Positions 25,399 through 33,566 of a stretch of DNA of 57,814 nucleotides are shown piece after piece. A model generated the notes under the pieces. The model was not told where the DNA came from, did no database searches, and saw only the letters and a program-made list of their open reading frames with translations. Position numbers and translations under genes: made by a program. Origin of the DNA: JBMNCQ01 sp049366715 (GTDB lineage Bacteria; Bacillota; Peptococcia; Peptococcales; BICA1-8); contig JBMNCQ010000016.1 in the NCBI GenBank assembly GCA_049366715.1, forward strand, positions 1 to 57,814, written 5' to 3'. Numbering within the stretch: position 1 is the stretch's first letter; every line of letters starts with the position of its first letter.

Positions 25399-25556
25399 TT
25401 CTTTTTACTATCTTTTTACATATATCTTTTAATTAATACAAAGATATATGAGGGGGGATAGCGTGAGCGGCAAGTTAAGAGAGTTTTTCCCGGGAGGTAA
25501 TACTTCCTGCGGCTTTCATTCTTTTTATGATTTCATTATCGATAAAGATGCGACGC
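25399..25556 (+). repeat. Direct repeat copy 1: promoter and 5' end of the twin-P-loop ATPase gene
   Basis: 158 bases that match 27859-28012 almost perfectly; the only difference I see is a four-base TTAA indel near 25432. It includes the AT-rich upstream region, the AGGGGGG ribosome site, the GTG start and about 31 codons of the gene whose intact copy starts at 27919. After 25556 the sequence diverges and the frame soon stops. Confidence 0.92.
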
Positions 25557-26056
25557 AGATATTATACTTAATAGAAACGATTTGCCAAATTCAACGCAAA
25601 TATTCAAAATAGATTATGCGGTTACTCGGATAAAGTCAACTTTAATATATTGCCCTTTTGATAGACGGTAAAATATGTTTATTCAAAAGGGCAGATTTTA
25701 TTAAATGGATATAACATTGATAAAAAACATCTTGACCGAAAGAGGTCTTATTGTTACTCAGTGATAATAAAACCTCTTTTTGTTTAGTGTGTCCTGCTAA
25801 GTTGTACCACAATCACCGGTTTGTAAATTGACCTCTTTCTTCAATGATTCAGTAGTAGCTAAAGTAAAAATTTTAAATTCTAGAATGCTGGCAATTGTAA
25901 CTTCTGAAAACAAGGCAGGTTTATAATCAAAAATAGATGCTAAAAATATAATTTATAAAACCAGATATTTATATTGAATCTTAGAGTTAGAAGGGATTTT
26001 TTACGAATTGTTGAATTAGTTTATGGATAGTTGATAATTAGGAAAGGGGGAGTAAA
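25557..26056 (+). other. Leader of the inserted module with two hairpins
   Basis: No gene seen. TGCCCTTTTG (25651-25660) pairs with CAAAAGGGCA (25684-25693), and AAAGAGGT (25739) with ACCTCTTT (25772-25779) plus TTT is terminator-like. The ribosome site GGAAAGGGGGAG precedes the ATPase start at 26057. Confidence 0.5.
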
Positions 26057-27238
26057 ATGCGAATAGAAGGATTACGAGTGCGAAACTTTAAGATTTTTAA
26101 GGATTTGCATCTGACGGATTTGCCTGACTTGGTCGTAATTTTAGGCGCTAATGGTTCTGGAAAGTCTACTTTATTTGATGTTTTTGGTTTTTTGCATGAT
26201 GCATTAATTGATAATGTACGGGCGGCTTTAACAAAGCGTGGTGGATACAAAGAGGTTATTTCAAGAGATCAGGATGGACCAATAGAGTTTGAAATTAAAT
26301 TCAGACCCGAAAAAGAAGAACCGCTAGTGACATATGTCCTTCATATTGGCTTAGACGAAAAAGGACTACCGGTGGTTGCTAAAGAAGTTCTAAAGTATCG
26401 TAGAGGCCAAAAAGGAAAACCATGGCATTTTTTGGATTTCTCGTTTGGTTCTGGTACTGCTATTATAAATGAAAGTGAATATGGGAGGCAGGGAGTTCAG
26501 GAACAAAGAGAAGAGCAGAAACTTGATTCGCCAGATATTCTTGCTATAAAAGGGTTAGGGCAGTTTCAGAAGTTTAAACAAGTAGCTGCTTTTAGGAGAT
26601 TCATAGAAGGCTGGCATGTATCGGATTTTCGTGTTCAAGCTGCTCGTGCTAGTCAGGATGCTGGATATGCAGAACATCTATCAACAACCGGGGAAAACCT
26701 TCCACTTGTAGCTCAGTTTATGTATGAGCATTATCCTGATAGATTTAACAAGGTTCTCAGAAAAATGGAACAACGTGTCCCGGGTGTTACATCTGTCAAA
26801 GCTGCTGAAACGGAAGATGGTCGGATAGTCTTGAAATTTCAAGATGGTTCTTTTAAAGACCCTTTTGTAGCAAGATATGTTTCTGACGGGACAATAAAAA
26901 TGTTTGCATACTTGTTGTTATTGAATGATCCGAAACCACATCCTATTTTATGTATTGAAGAACCGGAAAGTCAATTGCATCCACAACTATTATTTGAACT
27001 TGCAGAGGAATTTAAAAATTATGCACAATTCGGAGGTCAAGTATTTATTACAACCCATTCACCGGACTTTGTTAACGGTGTTAATCTTGAGGGACTTTTT
27101 TGGTTAACTAAGGAAAATGGATTTAGCATAATTAGGAGGGCGTCCCAATATGAATTATTACGTAATTTGGTTGCTGAAGGAGATCTTCCGGGTTATTTGT
27201 GGAAGCAAGGTTTGTTTGAAGGAGCGGGGCCAAGATGA
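26057..27238 (+). CDS. AAA family ATPase (AAA_21/SMC-like), first gene of a candidate defence pair
   Basis: 393 residues. Walker A GANGSGKST is at 30-38, an ABC-signature-like VSDGTIKMFAYLL follows at about 277, Walker B is ILCIEEPE with its glutamates at 301-302, and the H-loop reads TTHSP. The insert between the Walker motifs is short, without a long coiled coil. This form is shared by the ATPase subunits of two-gene defence modules such as PARIS, AbiL, RloAB and Septu-like systems. GGAAAGGGGGAG lies upstream, and the last four bases overlap the DUF4276 gene, so the two are coupled. The anti-phage role is inferred from partner type and mobility. Confidence 0.85.
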   Translation: MRIEGLRVRNFKIFKDLHLTDLPDLVVILGANGSGKSTLFDVFGFLHDALIDNVRAALTKRGGYKEVISRDQDGPIEFEIKFRPEKEEPLVTYVLHIGLDEKGLPVVAKEVLKYRRGQKGKPWHFLDFSFGSGTAIINESEYGRQGVQEQREEQKLDSPDILAIKGLGQFQKFKQVAAFRRFIEGWHVSDFRVQAARASQDAGYAEHLSTTGENLPLVAQFMYEHYPDRFNKVLRKMEQRVPGVTSVKAAETEDGRIVLKFQDGSFKDPFVARYVSDGTIKMFAYLLLLNDPKPHPILCIEEPESQLHPQLLFELAEEFKNYAQFGGQVFITTHSPDFVNGVNLEGLFWLTKENGFSIIRRASQYELLRNLVAEGDLPGYLWKQGLFEGAGPR

Positions 27239-27792
27239 AACAGCTAGTATTTCTCTTAGAAGAACCATCAATGAAGGAACTTTTAGATATAATTTTACCT
27301 AAGATACTGCCTAATGATGTTATGTTTTTAACAATTCCTCATGAAGGTAAAAGTGACTTAGAGAAATCTATACCTCGGAAACTTCGTGCATTTCGCACAC
27401 CCGATACAAAGTTTGTAGTTTTACGTGATCAAGATAGCTGGGATTGTCATTTGGTTAAGGATAGGTTAGTGACGCTATGTGCTGAGGGTGGAAGACCAGA
27501 TACCTTAGTAAGGGTTGTTTGTCATGAATTAGAATCTTGGTTTTTAGGAGATCTTTTAGCGGTTGAAGCTGGGTGTAAAATAACTGGTATTTCTCGCTTG
27601 CAAGAAAAAGTCAAGTACAGAAATCCAGATGATATAGCCAGACCTTGTGAAGAGTTAATGCGCTTGGTACCAGATTATCAAAAATTATCAGGTGCACGTG
27701 ATATTGCTGAACATTTGAATATTGAGAATAACCGTTCTACTAGTTTTAGAATATTTGTAAGTGGTGTTAGAAGAATGACATGTGCATCTTAG
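27235..27792 (+). CDS. DUF4276 family protein, probable TOPRIM-like partner
   Basis: 185 residues starting in the four-base overlap with the ATPase gene (ATGA). The conserved features are Glu9-Glu10 after the first strand (VFLLEEPSMKELL), DQD at 65-67 after a second strand (KFVVLRDQDSWD) and CHELESWFLGD near 96-106. An early glutamate followed by DxD is the TOPRIM nuclease pattern seen in OLD-family and related effectors. The ATPase would sense a trigger and this protein would act as effector, cutting nucleic acid; that role is inference. The C-terminus is short, but the frame is intact. Confidence 0.75.
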   Translation: MKQLVFLLEEPSMKELLDIILPKILPNDVMFLTIPHEGKSDLEKSIPRKLRAFRTPDTKFVVLRDQDSWDCHLVKDRLVTLCAEGGRPDTLVRVVCHELESWFLGDLLAVEAGCKITGISRLQEKVKYRNPDDIARPCEELMRLVPDYQKLSGARDIAEHLNIENNRSTSFRIFVSGVRRMTCAS

Positions 27793-27858
27793 CCATAAAT
27801 GATTCTTGGACGTAACAGATGCAAATGAAAACTTACGAAGTTTGCTTATAAATTTTTA

Positions 27859-28012
27859 TTCTTTTTACTATCTTTTTACATATATCTTTTAATACAAAGA
27901 TATATGAGGGGGGATAGCGTGAGCGGCAAGTTAAGAGAGTTTTTCCCGGGAGGTAATACTTCCTGCGGCTTTCATTCTTTTTATGATTTCATTATCGATA
28001 AAGATGCGACGC
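27859..28012 (+). repeat. Direct repeat copy 2: restored promoter and 5' end of the target gene
   Basis: 154 bases matching 25399-25556. The sequence continues in frame into the full ATPase gene, so this is the functional copy. Confidence 0.92.
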
Positions 28013-29028
28013 GTATTTTCTGTATTAAAGGAGGACCGGGCGTAGGCAAGTCAACATTTATGAAGGCAATTGGTCAGGAAATGCTGTCCAGAGGTTTTGA
28101 GGTGGAATATCATAACTGTTCTTCTGACAATAATTCTTTGGACGGCTTGGTTATTCCGGCTTTGCGGATTGCCTTAATCGACGGGACCGCACCCCATATT
28201 GTTGATCCTAAAAATCCCGGAGTTGTTGATGAGATCATTCATCTTGGTGATTTTTGGGATGAAAAGGGGCTGAAGGAAAATAAGGCCGAAGTTTTGGAGA
28301 GCAATGCCCGGGTAGGACGTCTTTTTAAAATTGCGTACAGCAGCCTGAAGGAAGCCAAGGTTATCCATGATGAATGGGAAAGCTATATCGTAGAGAGTAT
28401 GGATTTTGCACCTGTTAATAAGATAACGCGTTATGTAGCCCAAGAAGTATTCACAGATGTGGAACCTGATTTCAGCAAAGTTGCCCGGTCAAGACATCTT
28501 TTTGGCAGTGCCATAACACCTCAGGGGGCTGTCAATAAGCTGGCCAGTATCTTAATTGATGTGGATAGTGTTTATGTATTAAGGGGTGAACCGGGAACGG
28601 GAAAAGCTACCTTTATTAAAAAGATGCTGGATAAGGCTCAGGAAATTGGTATTGATACGGAAGTCTATCATTGTCCTCTTGATCCTGAGAAGATAGATTT
28701 TCTGGTTATCCCTAAGCGAAAAGTTGCTTTTATAAATGGAACAGAACCTTTACAGACAGACTTAAATAAATTCAATACTACGGAAATTGATTTTGATCAG
28801 TTTTTAGACCCTGATATTTTGGATCAATATGAAAAAGAGATCGATTCATGTAAAGAGCGTTTCTGGGATGCTTATAATAGGGCCATATTTTATATAGGAG
28901 AGGCCAAGCGCGTTCATGATGAGCTGGAGGAATATTATATACCTAATATGGACTTTTCTGCCATCAATGGGAAAAGGGATGAGATATTACAAAAAATTTT
29001 AACTTATGCTCAGGAGCTGCTAGAATAA
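27919..29028 (+). CDS. PRK06851-like protein with two P-loop ATPase domains
   Basis: 369 residues made of two similar halves. The first P-loop is GGPGVGKST at 38-46 and the second GEPGTGKAT at 223-231; each half also has a VIPxxxxALIDGT/VIPKRKVAFINGT strand and an AKxxHDExExYYI helix. This fits a conserved family in spore-forming Firmicutes with no assigned function. GTG 27919 is chosen because AGGGGGG at 27907-27913 lies just upstream and the ATG at 27904 would sit before it. The 5' end is duplicated at 25399-25556. Confidence 0.85.
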   Translation: MSGKLREFFPGGNTSCGFHSFYDFIIDKDATRIFCIKGGPGVGKSTFMKAIGQEMLSRGFEVEYHNCSSDNNSLDGLVIPALRIALIDGTAPHIVDPKNPGVVDEIIHLGDFWDEKGLKENKAEVLESNARVGRLFKIAYSSLKEAKVIHDEWESYIVESMDFAPVNKITRYVAQEVFTDVEPDFSKVARSRHLFGSAITPQGAVNKLASILIDVDSVYVLRGEPGTGKATFIKKMLDKAQEIGIDTEVYHCPLDPEKIDFLVIPKRKVAFINGTEPLQTDLNKFNTTEIDFDQFLDPDILDQYEKEIDSCKERFWDAYNRAIFYIGEAKRVHDELEEYYIPNMDFSAINGKRDEILQKILTYAQELLE

Positions 29029-29046
29029 GATGTGAAAAATTGTCTG

Positions 29047-29102
29047 AACGACAAAGACCAAAATCCTTACATCCGGATGTAAGGATTTTGGTCTTTGTCG
29101 TT
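29047..29102. terminator. Perfect 56-bp palindrome, bidirectional terminator
   Basis: AACGACAAAGACC plus AAAATCCTTACATCC is followed at once by its exact inverse, 28-base arms with no loop. It lies between the twin-P-loop ATPase gene and the convergent amt gene and would form a hairpin in both transcripts. Confidence 0.8.
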
Positions 29103-29137
29103 AAATTGTGAAAGTTTTTTTGCAGCCGGAGAGTTCT

Positions 29138-30529
29138 TTAATTGCTTTCGGCCGGGTTTGACAGTACGATCTTTCGTTCAGAGGGTACAGGATGGATATT
29201 AACATTATCGGCAGTGACTACGGAAGTATTCATTAAGAATTCTCCATATGCCGACATACCATGTTCACCTAAATCTAATCCTTCAATTTCTTCTTCGTTA
29301 CTTACCCGTAAGCCGAGCGTAGCGTCGAGAATTTTTGCCGCAATGAAGGTAACTGTTACTGTCCAGATGAATACCGCTGCTACTCCCGTAGCTTGAATTC
29401 CCAGTAATGTTAAGCCGCCGCCGTAAACAAGCCCGCCGTCTACCGCAAAAATACCGATTAATAATGTTCCTAAAGCACCGCATATTCCATGAACTGAGAT
29501 TGCCCCAACAGGATCGTCGATTTTTATTACGCTGTCAAAAAATGTTACGGCAATGACCAGCATTATCCCTGCAATGGCTCCGATTGCGATTGCCCCCAGA
29601 GGGGATACAACCAGTGCACCGGCTGTAATGGCAACCAGACCTGCCAGAGCACCGTTTAAAGTGAAGGTAATATCCGGTTTGCCATATTTTATCCAGGAGT
29701 AAATCATCGAACTGATGGTACCGCTGGCAGCAGCCAGAATAGTGGTAGTAGCAATCAATGTAATATCATCATAGGCATTTCCGGATAAAGTACTGCCGGG
29801 GTTAAAGCCAAACCAGCCGAACCAGAGCACTAATACACCCAGAGTTCCTAAAGGAATATTATGACCGGGAAGTGCATTTACTTTACCGTCTTTATCATAT
29901 TTCCCAATCCGGCTTCCTAATAAGTAAGCGGCTATTAGTGCCGACCAGCCGCCAACGCTATGAACGACAGTGGAGCCTGCCAGGTCGATAAAACCTAAAT
30001 TTGCCAACCAGCCGCCCCCCCAGATCCAATGACCGACTACAGGATAAGTCAAACTGGTTACGACAATTGCCAAACTTAAATAAGCTGCAAACTTTATTCT
30101 TTCGGCAACTGCACCGGAGACAATGGTAGCCGAGGTAGCGGCAAAAACTGCCTGGAAGAACCAAAAACCAAGGGTCGGGATACCAAAATCATAGTCACCG
30201 AAACCTTTTACCAGAAAACCGCTTGTTCCGATCAATCCGGCTAAATCAGTGCCAAACATAAAAGCAAAGCCTATTATAAAGAATGCGATTACACCTATTG
30301 CAATTGTCAGCATATTTTTCATTAAAATATTTACGGTATTTTTAGAGCGGGTAAAGCCGATCTCTACTAAAGAGAAGCCTGCATGCATAAAGAAAACTAA
30401 AAAACCGGCAAGCATTACCCACATTGTATCAATGGCTATTGTTACTTCCGCCAAGCTCTCGGCGGCAAACGCCGGTACTGCCAAAAATAACAGTGTCAGC
30501 ACACATAAAATAGTAATTGATTTTTTCAT
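29138..30529 (-). CDS. amt: Ammonium transporter, AmtB family (second gene copy)
   Basis: 463 residues: a signal-peptide-like N-terminus (KKSITILCVLTLLFLAVPAFAA) and 11 membrane helices. Conserved family segments include AGFSLVEIGFTRSKNTVNIL, WGGGWLANLGFIDLAGSTVVHSVGGWSAL with the first pore histidine, LGVLVLWFGWFGFNPGS and DPVGAISVHGICGALGTLL with the second. The C-terminal tail GLDLGEHGMSAYGEF is the segment contacted by PII. It is the last gene of an amt-glnB-amt operon. Confidence 0.95.
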   Translation of the reverse strand: MKKSITILCVLTLLFLAVPAFAAESLAEVTIAIDTMWVMLAGFLVFFMHAGFSLVEIGFTRSKNTVNILMKNMLTIAIGVIAFFIIGFAFMFGTDLAGLIGTSGFLVKGFGDYDFGIPTLGFWFFQAVFAATSATIVSGAVAERIKFAAYLSLAIVVTSLTYPVVGHWIWGGGWLANLGFIDLAGSTVVHSVGGWSALIAAYLLGSRIGKYDKDGKVNALPGHNIPLGTLGVLVLWFGWFGFNPGSTLSGNAYDDITLIATTTILAAASGTISSMIYSWIKYGKPDITFTLNGALAGLVAITAGALVVSPLGAIAIGAIAGIMLVIAVTFFDSVIKIDDPVGAISVHGICGALGTLLIGIFAVDGGLVYGGGLTLLGIQATGVAAVFIWTVTVTFIAAKILDATLGLRVSNEEEIEGLDLGEHGMSAYGEFLMNTSVVTADNVNIHPVPSERKIVLSNPAESN

Positions 30530-30577
30530 TCACTTTCTCCCCTTTTGGATTTACGCAAATTATCTATGATCTGTTTA

Positions 30578-30916
30578 TTAAATTGCTTTTTCACCTTTTT
30601 CACCTGTTCTGATACGGATGGCGTTTTCGATATTGCTGATAAATATTTTCCCGTCGCCTATTTCGCCGGTCCGTGCTTTTGTCATAATCGTTGAAACGAT
30701 ATCGTCGATAATTTCATCAGGTACTACAATTTCTACTTTGATTTTAGGAAGCAGGTTTACCGTATAGGTGCTGCCCCGGTAGACTTCTGTTTTTCCTTTC
30801 TGCATCCCGCAGCCGATGACATTAGTTACTGTCATCCCTTGAATTCCATATTCACCTAATGCTTCTTTGACATCCTCCAACTTGGACGTTCTAATAATGC
30901 ACTCAACTTTTTTCAT
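30578..30916 (-). CDS. glnB: Nitrogen regulatory protein P-II
   Basis: 112 residues. The T-loop KGKTEVYRGSTYTVNLLPK carries Tyr51, the uridylylation residue in proteobacteria, and KARTGEIGDGKIFI is the B-loop that binds ATP/ADP. It lies between two ammonium transporters, which is the arrangement of GlnK, the Amt partner; glnK would be an equally fair symbol. It would block the channel when ammonium is plentiful. Confidence 0.95.
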   Translation of the reverse strand: MKKVECIIRTSKLEDVKEALGEYGIQGMTVTNVIGCGMQKGKTEVYRGSTYTVNLLPKIKVEIVVPDEIIDDIVSTIMTKARTGEIGDGKIFISNIENAIRIRTGEKGEKAI

Positions 30917-30935
30917 ATAAATTCACCCCGCATCA

Positions 30936-32267
30936 TTATATATTTACAGAAGTATTTTTCATTGTAAATCCTGCATAAGCTTCCATTCCGTGCTCGCCAA
31001 TGTCTAAGCCGAGAGCTTCTTCTTCTTCACCTACACGTAAGCCCATAGTAGCCTTAAGCGTACCGAATAGTATTAAGGCAGTGACAGCAGTCCAAACAAA
31101 AACGGCCACAATCCCTATTATTTGTGTAACAAGCAAACTGGCTCCGCCACCATAAAACAGGCCGCCGTCAACAGCTAAAAGTCCTACCATAGCAGTTCCG
31201 TATGCCCCGCAGACACCGTGAACGGAAATAGCACCTACGGGATCGTCGATTTTGGCGACTTTATCAAAGAATTCAACGGAAAGAACGACTAAAACGCCTG
31301 CACCTAAACCAATGATAGCTGCTCCTACGGCACTTACCGATGCACAGCCTGCAGTAATGGCAACCAGGCCTGCCAGTGCGCCGTTTAAGGTTAAAGAAAC
31401 GTCAGGTTTCCCATATTTGAGCCAAGTGAAAATCATAGTAGCAACTGCTCCTGCTGCAGCGGCTAAATTTGTAGTAACGGCGATCAGGGCGATATCAAGG
31501 TTAGTACCTGCAACTGTACTACCCGGGTTGAAGCCGAACCAGCCAAACCAGAGTATGAAGACACCCAGAGCGCCTAAAGTAATATTGTGACCAGGGATAG
31601 CGGTAGGTTTCCCTTCTTTGGTGTATTTCCCGATCCGGGGTCCTAAAAAGTATGCGCCCACTAAGGCTGCCCAGCCGCCTACCGAGTGAACAACGGTAGA
31701 ACCTGCAAAGTCAACCATTCCACGTTCTGTAAGCCAGCCGCCGCCCCAGATCCAGTGACCGACAACGGGATAAATCAGAGCTGAAATGACGACACTGTAA
31801 ACTAAATAAGAGATAAACTTGGTTCTTTCGGCCATAGCTCCGGAAACGATAGTTGCAGCAGTTGCCGCGAATACAGTTTGGAAGATTAAAAATGCCCAGA
31901 TGGGAATAGATAATCCCAAATGTTCGAAATTATCGGAAATTGCAAAGCCACTCGTGCCGATCAGGCCGGCTTTGTCTATTCCAAACATAATCCCGAAACC
32001 AATTAACCAGTAAATTAAAGAGCCGCAAGCAAAATCCATTAAATTTTTCATAATAATGTTGGCTGCGTTCTTAGCCCTGGTAAAACCAGCTTCTACCATC
32101 GCAAATCCGGCTTGCATGAAAAATACCAGAAATGCTGCCAGCAATGTCCAGACGGTATCAATTGCTACGGCGTTGCTTTCGGCAGTAGGACCGTCGGCTA
32201 AAGCCATTCCCGGCAATGCCAGTAAGGCTAAAACAATAAAAACGGTAATAAGTGCTTTCTTTGACAT
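30936..32267 (-). CDS. amt: Ammonium transporter, AmtB family (first gene copy)
   Basis: 443 residues, with signal-like N-terminus (MSKKALITVFIVLALLALPG), 11 helices and the same motifs as the downstream copy (AGFAMVEAGFTRAKNAANI, STVVHSVGGWAALVGAY, DPVGAISVHGVCGAYGT). Clearly paralogous with the downstream transporter, and separated from it by glnB. AAAAAAGGAGAG precedes the ATG. Its leader ends in a terminator, so the operon is probably controlled by antitermination through the ANTAR protein encoded upstream. Confidence 0.95.
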   Translation of the reverse strand: MSKKALITVFIVLALLALPGMALADGPTAESNAVAIDTVWTLLAAFLVFFMQAGFAMVEAGFTRAKNAANIIMKNLMDFACGSLIYWLIGFGIMFGIDKAGLIGTSGFAISDNFEHLGLSIPIWAFLIFQTVFAATAATIVSGAMAERTKFISYLVYSVVISALIYPVVGHWIWGGGWLTERGMVDFAGSTVVHSVGGWAALVGAYFLGPRIGKYTKEGKPTAIPGHNITLGALGVFILWFGWFGFNPGSTVAGTNLDIALIAVTTNLAAAAGAVATMIFTWLKYGKPDVSLTLNGALAGLVAITAGCASVSAVGAAIIGLGAGVLVVLSVEFFDKVAKIDDPVGAISVHGVCGAYGTAMVGLLAVDGGLFYGGGASLLVTQIIGIVAVFVWTAVTALILFGTLKATMGLRVGEEEEALGLDIGEHGMEAYAGFTMKNTSVNI

Positions 32268-32301
32268 AAAAATCTCTCCTTTTTTGGTTTTTGGGGGGGT
32301 T

Positions 32302-32359
32302 AAAAAAATAAAACGCCCATAACCCTGCTCAAGAGGAGAACAGAATCATGGACGTCTTC
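32302..32359 (-). promoter_or_regulatory. Attenuator (terminator) in the amt operon leader
   Basis: Read on the minus strand, GACGTCCATGATTCTG pairs with CAGGGTTATGGGCGT, followed by TTTATTTTTTT: an intrinsic terminator 40 bases before the amt ribosome site. Its 5' arm can alternatively pair as GGGC-[GAAGAC]-GTCC, a hexaloop with G at position 4 but G, not A, at position 1. A clear first hairpin of a tandem ANTAR site is not seen. Confidence 0.65.
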
Positions 32360-32385
32360 GCCCGAAAATCATATGCTGTTTTATA

Positions 32386-32430
32386 ATGAGTTTCCAAAAA
32401 GTTTCCTTAAAAATTTATTAAATCATTAAA
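32386..32430. repeat. 45-bp direct repeat, copy A
   Basis: ATGAGTTTCCAAAAAGTTTC and the following 25 bases recur at 32500-32544 with one mismatch. The pair lies between amt and the ANTAR gene and may be duplicated promoter sequence. Confidence 0.8.
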
Positions 32431-32499
32431 TGCTGCAATTGAAGCTTTTTTATAACGAATAGGAAAGGATAGATTTCCTTGATATTTCATTTTCCGTAA

Positions 32500-32544
32500 A
32501 TGAGTTTCAAAAAAGTTTCCTTAAAAATTTATTAAATCATTAAA
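32500..32544. repeat. 45-bp direct repeat, copy B
   Basis: Second copy of the repeat at 32386-32430, 114 bases away and just after the ANTAR gene stop. Confidence 0.8.
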
Positions 32545-32565
32545 ATACCATCATATTGAAGTTTT

Positions 32566-33141
32566 TTACAATTCGTTAAGTATTTTCTGAGCGATTGCCT
32601 TTAAAGGAACACCTGTTTCCATACTTTTCCTTTGCAGGAAACGATGGGCTTCCGGCTCAGTCATCCCCTTTTTATTCATCAATAATTCTTTAGCCTGACC
32701 GACCTTTTTCTTTTCTTTCAGAGACTCATTAAGTTTAATGATTTTTTGTTCCAGTTCAGAGATTTTCTTGTAGCTGGCTGTCGTCGTTGTTAGTGCTATG
32801 CGAAATTGCTCTTCGGAGAAAGGAGGCACTAAATAAGTAGATGCATATGCTTCCTTACTAATAATATCCTCCACGGCCTGGCGATAAATGGGCTGAGATA
32901 CGATAAAAATTATCGGAGCAACTTTTTCCCTGGTAATGATCTTACTGATTTGGATTCCATTAGGACCAAATGTGCAGGGATCATATATGATAAATTGGGG
33001 AAATTGTTTTCTGGCCAGCCGTAATAAGTTATCGCCGTCTTTAGCCTCCTGAATGGATGTAGAACCCATGTGATTCAAATAGCTCTTTATCTGCTTTGTT
33101 AATTCTTTGTTTTGAATACCTAGAACTATTAATGTACCCAT
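32566..33141 (-). CDS. ANTAR-domain response regulator (transcription antiterminator)
   Basis: 191 residues: an N-terminal receiver-like domain (about 1-115), a coiled-coil linker (about 120-140, KISELEQKIIKLNESLKEKK) and a C-terminal ANTAR domain (about 140-190, VGQAKELLMNKKGMTEPEAHRFLQRKSMETGVPLKAIAQKIL). The receiver keeps an aspartate near the phosphorylation site (IYDPCTFGPNG) but lacks the usual DD pair, so it may be a pseudo-receiver. ANTAR proteins bind tandem hexaloop hairpins in mRNA and prevent termination. Such a hairpin pair is in its own leader, so autoregulation is likely, and the amt operon is the obvious second target. Confidence 0.9.
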   Translation of the reverse strand: MGTLIVLGIQNKELTKQIKSYLNHMGSTSIQEAKDGDNLLRLARKQFPQFIIYDPCTFGPNGIQISKIITREKVAPIIFIVSQPIYRQAVEDIISKEAYASTYLVPPFSEEQFRIALTTTTASYKKISELEQKIIKLNESLKEKKKVGQAKELLMNKKGMTEPEAHRFLQRKSMETGVPLKAIAQKILNEL

Positions 33142-33162
33142 AGGGACATATGCTCACCTTCT

Positions 33163-33243
33163 AAAAAAAATAAACGTCCTAGAAAAGGGTTATACCTCTC
33201 CTAGGACGTCTTTGTCCTTTGAAAATTGTGTGCGCCATTGCAC
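33163..33243 (-). promoter_or_regulatory. Tandem ANTAR-binding hairpins overlapping a terminator
   Basis: On the minus strand the first hairpin is GTGC-[AATGGC]-GCAC (33230-33243) and the second is AGGAC-[AAAGAC]-GTCCT (33203-33218). Both loops have six bases with A at position 1 and G at position 4, the ANTAR recognition rule. The 3' arm of the second hairpin is part of the 5' arm of a terminator, GACGTCCTAG...CTAGGACGT with an eight-T run. Binding would therefore exclude the terminator. Confidence 0.85.
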
Positions 33244-33256
33244 TTAATTTAGTATT

Positions 33257-33285
33257 ATTTTATGTTACACCAGGATAATTGTCAA
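33257..33285 (-). promoter_or_regulatory. Sigma-A promoter of the ANTAR gene
   Basis: On the minus strand TTGACA and TAAAAT are separated by 17 bases. The predicted start lies just before the first ANTAR hairpin. Confidence 0.85.
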
Positions 33286-33392
33286 CAACATTAGCGAATG
33301 TATACAAAATAATAAATTGCAGGATTTAAATTTATATTTTTCATTTTGTAAGGGAATAATGAAATTAATTCTTATATAAAGGAGGCAAAAGA

Positions 33393-33530
33393 GTGGAAGT
33401 AAAAAACAAGTTAAACCAAGTATCTTTAGCAAATATATCTAATCAAGAACTTAACGAAATTAAAGAGCTTGAACAGAAGCTGGGGAATAAATTCTTTTTA
33501 ATCGCTTTTGATAAAGAACAAACGAAATAA
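33393..33530 (+). CDS. Small hypothetical protein (45 aa)
   Basis: GTG start with AAAGGAGG eight bases upstream; the product starts MEVKNKLNQVSLANISNQEL and continues with a charged helix (NEIKELEQKLGNKFFLIAFDKEQTK). It is followed at once by an intrinsic terminator. The strong ribosome site and terminator make it a likely real gene. It has the look of small clostridial proteins with a predicted helix and strand, but I know no family. Confidence 0.6.
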   Translation: MEVKNKLNQVSLANISNQELNEIKELEQKLGNKFFLIAFDKEQTK

Positions 33531-33541
33531 AGTTAAGTTTT

Positions 33542-33566
33542 TTGCCCCTCCGGGGCAATTTCTTTT
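33542..33566 (+). terminator. Terminator after the 45-residue protein gene
   Basis: TTGCCCC-TCC-GGGGCAA followed by TTTCTTTT. Confidence 0.7.

Larger units (their letters stand above)
25557..27858 (+). mobile_element. Inserted segment carrying an AAA ATPase-DUF4276 module
   Basis: About 2.3 kb lies between the two direct repeats. It holds 500 bases of AT-rich leader, the overlapping ATPase and DUF4276 genes, and a short tail. No transposase or integrase is present. The right repeat restores the interrupted target gene, so the insertion kept its function. The layout is that described for insertion with long target duplication in restriction-modification genes. Confidence 0.7.

Noticed and set aside
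25241..25432. 63-residue ORF after the corrinoid remnant
   Set aside because: No ribosome site and crosses into the direct repeat; another frame there looks more coding-like.
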